A stretch of 64,000 nucleotides of DNA. It comes from Pirellula sp. Lineage in GTDB: Bacteria; Planctomycetota; Planctomycetia; Pirellulales; Lacipirellulaceae. How positions within the stretch are numbered: the first letter of the stretch is position 1; each line of letters begins with the position of its first letter. This document shows positions 16,495-24,940 of the stretch, one piece after another. The notes beneath the pieces are model-generated. The model saw nothing but the letters and a program-made list of their open reading frames with translations. It searched no databases and was not told the DNA's origin. Both the position numbers and the translations under genes were made by a program. The stretch spans positions 35,617 through 99,616 of the forward strand of contig PNKX01000020.1 of the NCBI GenBank assembly GCA_013822725.1, given 5' to 3'.

Positions 16495-16521
16495 GCCGGG
16501 GGCGAGGACGCCCCGGCTCGC
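16495..16521. repeat. Family K GC-rich repeat unit
   Basis: CGCCGGGGGCGAGGACGCCC and CCGGCTCGC. The same unit occurs twice in inverted orientation at 56745-56771 and 56855-56882. It lies ahead of ruvB and is followed by ATCCAGCA direct repeats up to the start region. Confidence 0.6.
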
Positions 16522-16573
16522 CTTGCCGCGATCAAGCATCCAGCAACTAGCATCCAGCATCCCCCTTCGCCAC

Positions 16574-17668
16574 ATGTCGCGCGAGCCCATCCTATCCAGT
16601 GACGACGCCTTCGAACCCGAACCGCCGTCGCAGTTCGTCCCGCTCAGCCGCGAGGACGACACGATCCTCCGTCCGCAGCGGATGGAAGACATGGTCGGCC
16701 AGCGCGAAGTCTACGAACGGCTGATGATCGCCGTCGACGCCGCCCGCATCCGGCAGGAGCCCCTCGGCCACATCTTGCTCGACGGCCCGCCGGGGCTCGG
16801 CAAGACGACCTTCGCCACCTGCATCCCGCGCGCCCTCGACGTGCCGCTGCAAATCGCCAGCGGCGCCGCTCTCAGCGCGCCGAAGGATTTGCTGCCGTAC
16901 CTGACCAACGCCCAGGAAGGTTCGGTCCTCTTCATCGACGAAATCCACCGCCTCCCCAAAGCGGTCGAAGAGTTCATGTACCCGGCAATGGAAGACTTTC
17001 GCATCGACATCACCCTCGGCGAAGGGGTAAGCGCCCGCACGGTGAACATGACGCTGCGGCACTTCACGATCATCGGCGCCACCACCCGCAGCGGCATGCT
17101 CTCGGCGCCGCTGCGCGATCGCTTCCAGGTTCGCGAGCATCTCGACTTCTACTCGCACGACGAGCTTTGCGAAATCATCCGCCGCAACGCTCGCAAGCTG
17201 CGCGTGGAAATCGACGACGACGCGGCGCTGAAGATCGCCGTCTGCAGTCGCGGCACGCCGCGCATCACCAACAACCGTCTCCGCTGGGTCCGCGACTACG
17301 CCACCACGAAGGCAGCGGGCAAGATCACGCTGCCGGTCGCGAGCGCCGCCCTCGCCATGCTCGGCGTCGACCCCGCCGGCCTCGACGCGCAAGATCGCAA
17401 ATACATGGAAACGATCCTCCGCGTTTTCCACGGCGGCCCCGCCGGCGTCGAGGCGATCGCCCACACGCTCAACACGGAACTCGACACGCTCACCGACGAA
17501 GTCGAGCCCTTCCTCCTCCGCTCCGAACTGGTCGTCCGCACACCGCGCGGCCGCAAGCTGACCGCCAAGGGCTACGAACACCTCGGCGCCACCCCCGACG
17601 CCGCGATCAACGGCGCCCGCCACAACCGCGGCAACGAGGACGGCACTCTCCCCCTCTTCGCGGAATAG
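16574..17668 (+). CDS. ruvB: Holliday junction ATP-dependent helicase RuvB
   Basis: A 364-residue AAA+ motor that drives branch migration with RuvA. Walker A is DGPPGLGKTTFA, Walker B is LFIDEIHRL, sensor 1 is IIGATTRSG, and the arginine finger region is PLRDRFQV. The C-terminal winged helix holds RTPRGRKLTAKGYEHLG. The start MSREPIL is chosen because homology begins shortly after it and the upstream frame runs through repeat DNA. It is a little longer than the usual 330-345 because of N- and C-terminal tails. Confidence 0.96.
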   Translation: MSREPILSSDDAFEPEPPSQFVPLSREDDTILRPQRMEDMVGQREVYERLMIAVDAARIRQEPLGHILLDGPPGLGKTTFATCIPRALDVPLQIASGAALSAPKDLLPYLTNAQEGSVLFIDEIHRLPKAVEEFMYPAMEDFRIDITLGEGVSARTVNMTLRHFTIIGATTRSGMLSAPLRDRFQVREHLDFYSHDELCEIIRRNARKLRVEIDDDAALKIAVCSRGTPRITNNRLRWVRDYATTKAAGKITLPVASAALAMLGVDPAGLDAQDRKYMETILRVFHGGPAGVEAIAHTLNTELDTLTDEVEPFLLRSELVVRTPRGRKLTAKGYEHLGATPDAAINGARHNRGNEDGTLPLFAE

Positions 17669-17704
17669 CGTTTGCACCGCGGGGTGACACGCCCTGAAAT
17701 CGAA

Positions 17705-17798
17705 GGGTGGCACGCCCTGAAGGTACTCCGTAAGGGCGTGGCGAACCGGAACCAAACGCAACCACGCCCATTCGCTTCGTTGCTGGGCGTGCCACCCC
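17705..17798. repeat. Family N dispersed inverted repeat (N2)
   Basis: GGGTGGCACGCCCTGAAGG through GGGCGTGGC, closing with GGGCGTGCCACCCC. It has the same layout as N1 at 6633. An eroded unit precedes it at 17679. Confidence 0.75.
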
Positions 17799-17816
17799 AT
17801 ACGCCGCTATACCCGC

Positions 17817-18797
17817 ATGCATGTCATCGCCCTCCTCAACCGCAACTCTGGAACCGGCGGCGGCAACTCCAGCGCTCAACCTGAACGCCAAGTCGCCGAC
17901 GCCCTCGCCGCCGCCGGCATCGACGCCGATGTCCGCAGCGTCGCCGGCGACCAACTCGATGACGAAGCGAAGGCCGCGGCCGCCGCGGGAGTCGACGCCG
18001 TCATCGCCGGCGGCGGCGACGGCACGATCAGCACGGTCGCCGCCGCCCTTTCCGGCGGCGACGTGCCGCTCGGCGTGCTGCCGATGGGAACGCTCAACCA
18101 CTTCGCGAAAGATCTCGGCATCCCGTTCGAACTCGCCGCCGCCGCCAAAATCATCGCCGCGAACAACCCGCGTTCCATCGACCTCGCCCGCGTCAACGAT
18201 CAGATTTTCGTCAACAACTCCTCGCTCGGCGTCTACGCCCACGCGCTCGTCGAACGCGACGCCACGCAACGCCGCTCGCGGCTTAGCAAATGGCCGGCCA
18301 TGACCCTCGCCGCGCTAAAAACATTCCGCCGCGCCCCCATGATCCACGTCCGCCTCGACGCCGACGGCGCCGTCGTGAAGCTCAAGACGCCGCTAATCTT
18401 CGTCGGCAACAACCGCTACCGCCTCGACCTGCTGAACGTCGGCGCCCGCGACCGGCTCGACGAAGGGGTGTTGTCGCTCTACGTCGCCCGCGCCCAATCG
18501 CGCTGGGGAATGCTGAAGCTGCTCCTCAACGGCGCCCTCGGCCGGCTCCAACAAGACCGCGACTTCGAAACGCTCTACCCCCGCGAAGTCTGGATGGAGA
18601 CCCGCCGCACGCGCCTCCACGTCGCCGCCGACGGCGAGGTAATGGTGATGAACGCCCCGCTCCACTACGAAATCCTGCCGCGAGCGCTAAAGGTGTTGCT
18701 GCCCCCTCTAGCCCCTGGCTACGCCAGGGGGTCTGCCTCCACGCCAATCGACGTCAACCTTACTCCAAACCTACCCCCGGGCGGAGCCCGGGGCTAA
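17817..18797 (+). CDS. Diacylglycerol kinase / lipid kinase family protein
   Basis: A 326-residue protein of the DAGK catalytic family. The ATP-binding motif is AGGGDGTIST and the second signature is LPMGTLNHFAKDLGIP. NNSSLGVYAHAL follows, and the lid domain covers LIFVGNNRY to DGEVMVM. It probably phosphorylates a lipid or sphingoid substrate at the membrane; the substrate is not determined. The last 40 residues are encoded by two GC-rich palindromes and are Pro/Gly-rich, so the C-terminus is probably a recent repeat-derived extension. The metallophosphoesterase gene starts seven bases after the stop, so the two form an operon. Confidence 0.85.
   Translation: MHVIALLNRNSGTGGGNSSAQPERQVADALAAAGIDADVRSVAGDQLDDEAKAAAAAGVDAVIAGGGDGTISTVAAALSGGDVPLGVLPMGTLNHFAKDLGIPFELAAAAKIIAANNPRSIDLARVNDQIFVNNSSLGVYAHALVERDATQRRSRLSKWPAMTLAALKTFRRAPMIHVRLDADGAVVKLKTPLIFVGNNRYRLDLLNVGARDRLDEGVLSLYVARAQSRWGMLKLLLNGALGRLQQDRDFETLYPREVWMETRRTRLHVAADGEVMVMNAPLHYEILPRALKVLLPPLAPGYARGSASTPIDVNLTPNLPPGGARG
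18712..18793. repeat. Two GC-rich hairpins in the 3' end of the lipid kinase gene
   Basis: CCCCTGGC-TAC-GCCAGGGG (18712-18730) and CCCCCGGGC-GGA-GCCCGGGG (18774-18793). The TAA stop directly follows the second, in the context GGGGCTAA that also closes family A repeats. Confidence 0.65.
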
Positions 18798-18803
18798 CAA
18801 TCG

Positions 18804-19607
18804 ATGCGACGCATCATCCACCTCTCCGACCTCCACTTCGGCGCCGACGAGCCCGCCATCGCCGAAGGCCTGCTGCGCGACATCGAGCGCCAATCCGCAC
18901 ACATGCTCGTCGTCAGCGGCGACCTCACGCAACGCGCTCGCTCATCACAATTCGCCGACGCCGAGCGCTTCCTCAAGCACATCGCCCTGCCGCAAATCGT
19001 CGTCCCCGGCAACCACGACATCCCGCTCTTCAACGCGATCGCCCGCTGGCTCACGCCGCTCGACAACTACCGCCGCTTCATCAATCGCGAATTGGAACCC
19101 ACGTTCGCCGACGCCGAACTCGCCGTCGCCGGGATCAATACGGCTCGCTCCAACACGTGGAAAGATGGCCGCATCTCGCCGCATCAAGTCGAACGGCTCC
19201 GCCAATACTTCACCGCGCAACCCGACGCGGCATGCAAAATCCTCGTCGCCCACCACCCTTTTATCCCACCGGCGAAAGACCTGAGCGCCGCCCTCGTCGA
19301 CGGCGGCCCCGCGGCGCTGCGCATCCTCGAAGCCTGCGGCTGCCACCTGATCCTCGCCGGCCACCTCCACCTCGCTTATTCCGGCGACGTACGCCCCCAT
19401 CACATCGAAGTGAAGCGCTCGATTCTCGTGATCCAAGCCGGCACCGCGATCTCTCACCGCCGCCGCGATGAGGCGAATGCCTACAACGTCCTCACGATCG
19501 ACGGACCGACGCTGTCTCTGGAAGTCAGAACCTGGAACGGCCATGAGTTCATTGGCGCAACGCCTAAGTGTTTCACGCAAACGGAAGAAGGTTGGATCGC
19601 CCAGTAG
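18804..19607 (+). CDS. Calcineurin-like metallophosphoesterase
   Basis: A 267-residue protein with all five dimetal phosphoesterase motifs in order: SDLHFG (residues 8-13), GDLTQRA, GNHDIP, AHHPF and GHLHLAY. The closest well-known relatives are class III cyclic nucleotide phosphodiesterases (CpdA/Icc type), but the substrate here is unknown. Since the upstream lipid kinase gene ends seven bases before the start, a role in lipid phosphate or signalling turnover is possible (inference). There is no signal peptide, so it is cytoplasmic. Confidence 0.88.
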   Translation: MRRIIHLSDLHFGADEPAIAEGLLRDIERQSAHMLVVSGDLTQRARSSQFADAERFLKHIALPQIVVPGNHDIPLFNAIARWLTPLDNYRRFINRELEPTFADAELAVAGINTARSNTWKDGRISPHQVERLRQYFTAQPDAACKILVAHHPFIPPAKDLSAALVDGGPAALRILEACGCHLILAGHLHLAYSGDVRPHHIEVKRSILVIQAGTAISHRRRDEANAYNVLTIDGPTLSLEVRTWNGHEFIGATPKCFTQTEEGWIAQ

Positions 19608-19610
19608 CAG

Positions 19611-19630
19611 CTCAACGACCCGCCGGAGCG
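19611..19630 (-). repeat. Partial family B element (B4)
   Basis: AACGACCCGCCGGAGCG, the reverse complement of the first half of family B. It follows the metallophosphoesterase stop by four bases. Confidence 0.65.
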
Positions 19631-19678
19631 AACTATGCAGGGCGTGGGGAACTCGCAGGTGTATTCGAACGCCAACGG

Positions 19679-19897
19679 CGTTCAATATCTCAGTCCAGGG
19701 TTGGTCGCGCCTGCGACCTACCCTGGGTCAATCACCATTATTGAACCCACAACCCTGAAGGGGTTGAGAACCCTTGCGATCATCAAATGATGCAACCCTT
19801 TCAGGGTTGGGATTCACGGCGGCACATCCTGACCCAGGGTAGATTACTGCGCAATCAACCCTGGGCTGAATGATCGAACGCCTTCAGCGTTCCTCAT
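19679..19897. repeat. Family M cluster of CCCTGGGT / AACCCTGAAGGGG inverted repeats
   Basis: The motifs CCAGGGTTGG, ACCTACCCTGGGTC, AACCCTGAAGGGGTTG, AACCCTTTCAGGGTTG, GACCCAGGGTAGATTAC and CAACCCTGGGCTGAATGA alternate in opposite orientations. ATTGAACCC and GAACGCCTTCAGCGTTC mark the edges. It could fold into several hairpins and holds no convincing reading frame. Confidence 0.7.
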
Positions 19898-19916
19898 TGC
19901 CCCCCATCACGCGCAG

Positions 19917-20066
19917 CTACTCCCCGCGCTTCACCGGCCCCTGGCGGAAGCTGATCGCGATCCGATTCCAAGCGTTCATCGACGCCACAATCAGCGTCAA
20001 ATCCACGATCTCCTTCTCCGAGAAGTGCCGCCGCACTTCCTCGAACACGCCGTCCGGCACGCCCAC
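19917..20066 (-). pseudogene. C-terminal remnant of an AhpD/carboxymuconolactone decarboxylase-like gene
   Basis: The minus strand encodes GVPDGVFEEVRRHFSEKE, then IVDLTLIVASMNAWNRIAIS and FRQGPVKRGE before a stop. This reads like the last 45-50 residues of the AhpD-like/carboxymuconolactone decarboxylase family, where a FSEKE-[IL]-VDLT helix and a W-N-R-[IL] segment close the domain. The catalytic CxxC half is missing. Upstream of about 20070 the frame turns into unrelated, AT-richer sequence without a start. It is a truncated fragment left beside repeat cluster M, so no function is expected. Confidence 0.6.
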
Positions 20067-20386
20067 CAACCCACACCTGACGATAAGAATATCCAATACT
20101 CTTATTGCAACCTGCCAACCGCTTCAATCGATCACTTTTTTTCTTAAGATCGCTTCAGGTTACAAACTGCTTGCGGCCAACCGCAGTCGCTGAACCCGCC
20201 GCCGATGGACGACATAAATCATCGTCAATCATCAAGTTAGGCGTTTCAGCCGTCAAATGCCGCTCAATCACCACGCTAAACAAACGCTTTCCCCGTGGAG
20301 AACCACGCATGCCGCACACTTGAATGGAACCGCCGTACGACTAGTGTGAATGTTCCGGGTCATTACTAGAAGCGGCACCACTTGAG
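20067..20386. other. Non-coding, AT-richer gap before the PEP-CTERM gene
   Basis: About 320 bases with lower GC than the surroundings. No start-to-stop frame with coding character and no RNA gene were recognised. It probably contains the promoter of the PEP-CTERM protein gene, but no clear -35/-10 pair could be chosen. Confidence 0.35.
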
Positions 20387-21475
20387 ATGAGTCGTCTAAT
20401 GAAGCGAAAGTGTCTGATTTCCTCCCTCCGCCTCGCGGGAAGTCCCCGCGTCGCCCGCGCCATCGCGGCCGGTATGCTTACCCTCGCCGTCGGCGTTTCT
20501 TCCGCCTCCGCCAGCCTGCTCGGCACGGCCGGCCAATACGGCGAGTTCATCCTCGGCAATTCGACTCGTGCGAACGTCGACGCGCAGGGCAAAGTCGCCG
20601 TCGGCGGCAACGCCAACTTCACAAACTTCACGGTCGCTAGCCAACAGCCGACCAACACGACGAATCTTGTCGTCGGCGGCACGCTCAATGCCTCGTCGGC
20701 GACGGTCAAGGGGCATATCATCACCGGCGGCAACGCGACATACACCACCCCCACGGTGAACGGCAACTTTAGTTCGAACGGCAGCGTCAGCTTCGGCAGC
20801 GGCGGCACGGTGAACGGCAATGTGCGCTACGGCACGACCTTCAACCAGAACGGCGCCACGATCAGCGGCACGATCACTGGTCCCGTCGCCACGCCGGTCC
20901 CCGTGAACTTCGCCGCGGAAGGCGCCTACCTCACGGCCCTCTCGGCCGCCCAGGTCAACGCGCTCGATCCGTCGCCCACGTTTAACTTCAGCCAGCTGTT
21001 CATCAACGGCGACCCTGGGGCGAACTACTTCAACGTCACTGGCGCCCAAGTCGCCGCAGCGACCGGCGGCTTCAACATCAACGCCCCGGCCGGCGCGACC
21101 ATCGTCCTCAACGTCAGCGGTTCGGGATTCACGATCCCCAACACCGGGTTCAATCTGAGCGGCGGCATCAGCGTCGACCACTTGCTCTGGAATTTCTACG
21201 AGGCGACGGCGTTCACCATCCAAGGCAGCGCCCGCGGCACGTTCCTGGCGCCCCTGGCAGCCGTCTCGACCACGTTCGGCGGCTTCAACGGCAACCTGAT
21301 CGCCGGCTCGCTGACGGGCAGCATCGAAACCCACACGATGAACGACGGCGGCGGCGTCCCCACGTTCTTCGATGGCGAACTTCGCCCCGTCCCGGAACCG
21401 GCGTCTCTCGGCATGCTGCTGGTCGCCACGATCGGCGGCGCCTCGCTGCTGCGAAGCCGCATGTCGGCGGCCTAG
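20387..21475 (+). CDS. PEP-CTERM surface protein, choice-of-anchor A type
   Basis: A 362-residue exported protein. An N-terminal signal peptide (hydrophobic stretch near residues 25-42, ending SASASLL) leads into a choice-of-anchor A-like domain: EFILGNSTRANVDAQGKVAV, with many Gly/Asn/Thr strands. The end is a PEP-CTERM sorting signal: VPEPASLGMLLVATIGG with hydrophobic helix, then the basic RSR cluster. In PEP-CTERM systems an exosortase cuts at the PEP motif and attaches or releases the protein at the envelope; no exosortase is in this window. ATG at 20387 or at 20399 could start it. An intrinsic terminator follows. Confidence 0.85.
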   Translation: MSRLMKRKCLISSLRLAGSPRVARAIAAGMLTLAVGVSSASASLLGTAGQYGEFILGNSTRANVDAQGKVAVGGNANFTNFTVASQQPTNTTNLVVGGTLNASSATVKGHIITGGNATYTTPTVNGNFSSNGSVSFGSGGTVNGNVRYGTTFNQNGATISGTITGPVATPVPVNFAAEGAYLTALSAAQVNALDPSPTFNFSQLFINGDPGANYFNVTGAQVAAATGGFNINAPAGATIVLNVSGSGFTIPNTGFNLSGGISVDHLLWNFYEATAFTIQGSARGTFLAPLAAVSTTFGGFNGNLIAGSLTGSIETHTMNDGGGVPTFFDGELRPVPEPASLGMLLVATIGGASLLRSRMSAA

Positions 21476-21506
21476 TCGCTGACCTTAACAATTTGACGAC
21501 GCATCC

Positions 21507-21541
21507 GGCCGGGCAGCTGACGCTGCCCGGCCGCTTTTTTT
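21507..21541 (+). terminator. Rho-independent terminator of the PEP-CTERM gene
   Basis: GGCCGGGCAGC and GCTGCCCGGCC pair around TGAC, followed by GC and seven T. Confidence 0.9.
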
Positions 21542-21610
21542 GTGCGGAGAGGAAACCGCGAATTCTCGCCTATGACCACAACATGCCCGGCCTGCAGGCC
21601 TGCAGGCCGC

Positions 21611-21883
21611 CCAAAAATCCGGGACCTAAGGTGCAGAAAACGGCCACCTAACTCGCTAGGATGCGCTCGGCTGGCAAAGCTCTTTGACAACTCGACGCAC
21701 CCCGCGTCATCAACCATCGCTCGGCTTGGCAAACGTGTCGCACTGCGCGCACGGAGGGTGTCGGGAGCCTTCCGCCTCGCCATTCCGTCGCGACAGAGGC
21801 GACAGAACTACAGCACGACAACGGCCCAAGTCGATGTAGCGCAGCGACTTAAGCCTGTTGGCGTGCTGTCGCCAAAAATCGAT
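21611..21883 (+). repeat. Family O dispersed element, copy 1
   Basis: About 270 bp with no coding frame. It shares blocks in the same order with the reverse complement of 29592-29955: CTAAGGTGCAGAAAACGGCC, CTCGCTAGGATGCGCT, ACCATCGCTCGGC-Y-TGGCAAAC, GGGTGTCGGGAGCCTT, GTCGCGACAGAGGCGACA and GCAGCGACTTAAGCCTG, then GTGCTGTCGCCAAAAATCG. Together with the terminator it explains the 572-bp gap before rpmF. Confidence 0.75.
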
Positions 21884-22047
21884 CTCGTGACAGAGCGTCA
21901 CGACGCCCTCCAGCAGGCCTGCCGCCTGACAGGGGAGCCATTGACCACCCGCCCACAGCCCGGTACCTTGAGCGATTCGACTTACTTTCCTAGCCCCTCA
22001 CCGGGCGACTGGATCCTTACCGGGCTCCATTTTGGGAGCACCCTGCC

Positions 22048-22227
22048 ATGGCCGTCCCTAAGCGTAAACACTCCAACTCCCGCACCGGCAAGCGTCGTTC
22101 GCACCACGGATTGAAGCCGAAAGAGCTGCAATCGTGCCCGAAGTGCGCCACCCCGCAGCCGAGCCATGTCATTTGCCCGAACTGTGGCCACTACATGGGC
22201 CGCACTATGGTCGAGACCGAGGAGTAA
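22048..22227 (+). CDS. rpmF: Large-subunit ribosomal protein bL32
   Basis: A 59-residue protein beginning MAVPKRKHSNSRTGKRRSHH, the classic bL32 N-terminus, followed by a four-cysteine zinc ribbon: CPKC (30-33) and CPNC (43-46). It is a structural component of the 50S subunit. The gene heads the fatty-acid cluster fabD-fabG-acpP-fabF, the same neighbourhood as in many bacteria, where rpmF and fab genes are co-transcribed. The C-terminal tail TMVETEE is acidic and slightly extended. Confidence 0.96.
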   Translation: MAVPKRKHSNSRTGKRRSHHGLKPKELQSCPKCATPQPSHVICPNCGHYMGRTMVETEE

Positions 22228-22316
22228 GAGGGCCGCAGGCGGCAGACTTCAGGCATCAGGCAGTTGAGAATCGAGCCGTTAGCTCCTGAAGCCTGTAGTC
22301 TGCAGTCTGATGCCTG

Positions 22317-23225
22317 ATGAAAACTGCCTTTCTCTTTCCCGGACAAGGCGCTCAGTCGGTCGGCATGGGGGCCGAGTTGGTCGCGACGCTGCCGGCGGCC
22401 CGCGAGCTGTTCGATCGCTCCGCGTCGATCCTCGGGTACGATCTGCTGAAGCTCTGCGCCGAAGGGCCGGCCGAGCAGCTCAACGCCACCGAGTTCAGTC
22501 AGCCGGCGCTCTTTGCTTGCAGCTTAGCGGCCGTCGAAAAGTTCCGGCTCGAGCAACCGCAGATCGTCGACGAGTGTGCGATCACCGCCGGTCTCAGCCT
22601 CGGCGAATACACGGCATTGGTCTTCGCCGGCGCCATGGACTTCGAGACAGGCCTCCGCTTGGTTCAAGAGCGCGGCCGCGCGATGCAGACCGCCGCCGAC
22701 CTGACGCCAAGCGGCATGGTCAGCATCCTCGGCATGGATCGCGACAAGATCGAATCGCTTTGCAACGACGCTCGTGAAGGCCAGGTGCTGCAGGTGGCGA
22801 ACCTGCTCTGCCCCGGCAACATCGTCGTCTCCGGCAACCGCGAAGCCTGCAGCCGCGTCGCCCAGCTGGCCGAAGCCGCCGGCGCGATGAAGGTGATTCC
22901 GCTCACCGTGGCCGGCGCCTTCCACACGCCGCTGATGCAGCCGGCGTACGAACGACTCGCGAAGGCTGTCGCCGATGCTAAGATCACTACACCCCGCATC
23001 CCCGTGATCTCGAACGTCGACGCCTCTCCCCACACCGATCCCGCCGAAATCCGCCAACTGCTCGTGAAGCAGCTCGTAAGCCCCGTGCAGTGGGAAGAGT
23101 CGATGCGCCGCCTGCTCGGCCAACACGGCGTCGAACGCGCCTACGAAATCGGCCCAGGACGCGTGCTGACAGGCCTGATGAAACGAATCGACCGCAAGTT
23201 CGCTTGCGAGAACGTCGCGGCTTAA
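22317..23225 (+). CDS. fabD: Malonyl-CoA:ACP transacylase
   Basis: A 302-residue enzyme that loads malonyl groups from CoA to ACP. Signature stretches are FLFPGQGAQSVGMG at the N-terminus, the nucleophile elbow AGLSLGEYTAL with Ser94, and the catalytic His in GAFHTPLMQPA. The elbow reads GLSLG where the textbook motif is GHSLG, so the residue before the nucleophile is Leu rather than His. The gene begins directly after a stretch of TCTGATGCCTGA-like direct repeats. It follows rpmF and precedes fabG across repeat D2. Confidence 0.95.
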   Translation: MKTAFLFPGQGAQSVGMGAELVATLPAARELFDRSASILGYDLLKLCAEGPAEQLNATEFSQPALFACSLAAVEKFRLEQPQIVDECAITAGLSLGEYTALVFAGAMDFETGLRLVQERGRAMQTAADLTPSGMVSILGMDRDKIESLCNDAREGQVLQVANLLCPGNIVVSGNREACSRVAQLAEAAGAMKVIPLTVAGAFHTPLMQPAYERLAKAVADAKITTPRIPVISNVDASPHTDPAEIRQLLVKQLVSPVQWEESMRRLLGQHGVERAYEIGPGRVLTGLMKRIDRKFACENVAA

Positions 23226-23239
23226 AAAGAGAACAAATG

Positions 23240-23469
23240 CAACCGCCAAGGACGCCAAGAGCGCCAAGAGCGCCAAGGTGGAATGCGAAGAGATCATTAC
23301 CACAACGACACGACGGACACGACGAAAGGAAAAGCAAAGAGAAGCAACTTCGAGCAGACACGCTGCATTCAATCACTTCGCTAGTTATTGAATGAAATGC
23401 ATTTCGTCGTGCTCGTCGTGCCGTCGTGGTTCAGTTCCCCCCTTGGCGTCCTTGGCGTCCTTGGCGGTT
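23240..23469. repeat. Family D long nested inverted repeat (D2)
   Basis: Outer arms AACCGCCAAGGACGCCAAGA with two more GCGCCAAG units, and CTTGGCGTCCTTGGCGTCC then TTGGCGGTT. Nested inside are ACCACAACGACACGACGGAC...GTCGTGCCGTCGTGGTTC arms like those of the element at 47117. Confidence 0.85.
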
Positions 23470-23504
23470 AGTCAAAAGAACTTCCAAACAAACAGGCAAA
23501 CGCC

Positions 23505-24272
23505 ATGGCAGACGTGAACCGTCGCATTCAAGTTGATCTCTCCGGCCAAGTCGCCCTGGTGACTGGCGCCTCGCGCGGCATCGGCAAGGCGATCGCCATC
23601 GCGCTCGGCAAGTCGGGCGCTACCGTCGCCTGCCTCGCCCGCAATGAAGAGAAGCTCAAGGAGACGGCCGCAGCGATCACTGCGGCGGGCGGCAAGGCGT
23701 CGATCCACTCCTGCGACGTGACGAACTCCGAGGCCGCCCAGGCCGCCGTGGACGCCGTCGTCGAGCAGCACGGGCGGCTCGACATCGTCGTGAACAACGC
23801 CGGCATCACCAAGGACACGCTGCTGCCGATCATGAGCGACGACGACTGGGATCAGGTGATCGCCGCCAACCTGCGGTCGGTCTTCCTGTTCAGCCGCGCC
23901 GCCGCCAAGGTGATGATGCGACAACGTTCGGGGCGGATCATCAATATGTCGAGCGTTTCGGGCCTGGTGGGCAACCCGGGCCAGTCGAACTACTCGGCGT
24001 CGAAGGCGGGCATCATCGGGTTCACCCAAACGGTGGCCCGGGAACTCGCCAAGCGGAAAATCACGGTCAACGCGATTTGCCCCGGCTTTATCGCCACCGA
24101 CATGGCCGAGGCGCTCGGCCCGGCGATCATCGACGAAGTGAAGAAGCGGATCCCGGCCCAGCGGATCGGCGAGGCCGACGAGGTCGCCGACGCGGTGCTC
24201 TACCTCGCCAGCGATTCAGGGAGTTACATCACGGGACAGGTAATTACCGTGGACGGCGGAATGACTGCGTAG
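23505..24272 (+). CDS. fabG: 3-oxoacyl-ACP reductase
   Basis: A 255-residue short-chain dehydrogenase/reductase that reduces 3-oxoacyl-ACP with NADPH in fatty-acid elongation. The Rossmann motif is TGASRGIGKAIA; NNAG is present; the catalytic Ser lies in MSSVSGLVG and the Tyr and Lys in YSASKAG. The C-terminus DSGSYITGQVITVDGGMTA is typical of FabG. Its place between fabD and acpP supports this over other SDR roles. The first ten residues (MADVNRRIQV) are a small extension. Confidence 0.95.
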   Translation: MADVNRRIQVDLSGQVALVTGASRGIGKAIAIALGKSGATVACLARNEEKLKETAAAITAAGGKASIHSCDVTNSEAAQAAVDAVVEQHGRLDIVVNNAGITKDTLLPIMSDDDWDQVIAANLRSVFLFSRAAAKVMMRQRSGRIINMSSVSGLVGNPGQSNYSASKAGIIGFTQTVARELAKRKITVNAICPGFIATDMAEALGPAIIDEVKKRIPAQRIGEADEVADAVLYLASDSGSYITGQVITVDGGMTA

Positions 24273-24350
24273 AGGCCGCGAATACGGCAATTTGCCCGGT
24301 TCCCCCCGCCTGGGGGCGACCTAGACAGCCATCGGATGACACGTTATATC

Positions 24351-24380
24351 TTGACCTCCTTCGCAAAACCGCCCTATCTT
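24351..24380 (+). promoter_or_regulatory. Possible sigma-70-type promoter for acpP-fabF
   Basis: TTGACC, 18 bases and TATCTT, about 150 bp before the acpP start. It would allow acpP to be expressed more highly than the upstream fab genes. Confidence 0.45.
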
Positions 24381-24532
24381 AAACGGCTTGCAAGGACAGC
24401 AGCGGCGGCTTCTACAGGCCGGCGCTCACCCGACAAAATGGAATTTGAGGAGCCTCGCGATCGTCCCCGACGACGCCGTTTCCCCAAATCTACACATAGA
24501 ATCAACTGGAATTAGTAGGGAGGAACTTCAGC

Positions 24533-24772
24533 GTGGCTTCGATCATGGAACGCGTTACGGACATCGTCTCCGAGCAACTCGGCGTCGATAAGGACAAGAT
24601 CACCGCGGAAACGTCGTTTGTAAACGACCTGGGTGCCGACTCGCTCGACACCGTCGAGCTGGTGATGGAACTCGAGGAAGAGTTCGACATCAACATCCCC
24701 GACGACGCCGCCGAGAAGATCCAAACGGTCGGCCAGGCGGTCGCCTTCATCGAGCAGAACTCGCGCAGCTAG
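24533..24772 (+). CDS. acpP: Acyl carrier protein
   Basis: A 79-residue acidic helical-bundle protein that carries growing acyl chains on a phosphopantetheine arm. The attachment Ser37 is in [11 protein letters not shown], and helix II ([17 protein letters not shown]) is the acidic recognition helix for partner enzymes. The start codon is GTG, with GGGAGG about eleven bases upstream. It is followed by fabF about 170 bp later, the standard order. Confidence 0.97.
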   Translation: MASIMERVTDIVSEQLGVDKDKITAETSFVNDLGADSLDTVELVMELEEEFDINIPDDAAEKIQTVGQAVAFIEQNSRS

Positions 24773-24940
24773 CGTGCGGCGCGGGCTTCGCGCCCTGCCG
24801 GCGCGATCTGCCGTTGGCCATTTGGGCCCGACGCGCCGATAATATCAGCAGCGTGAACGCGGCGACGATGGCTCGAGCCTCACGTCGTCGACGGTAATTG
24901 ATTCGATTCCAGGCTCAGACTCCGTACCTCCGACGAAGCG

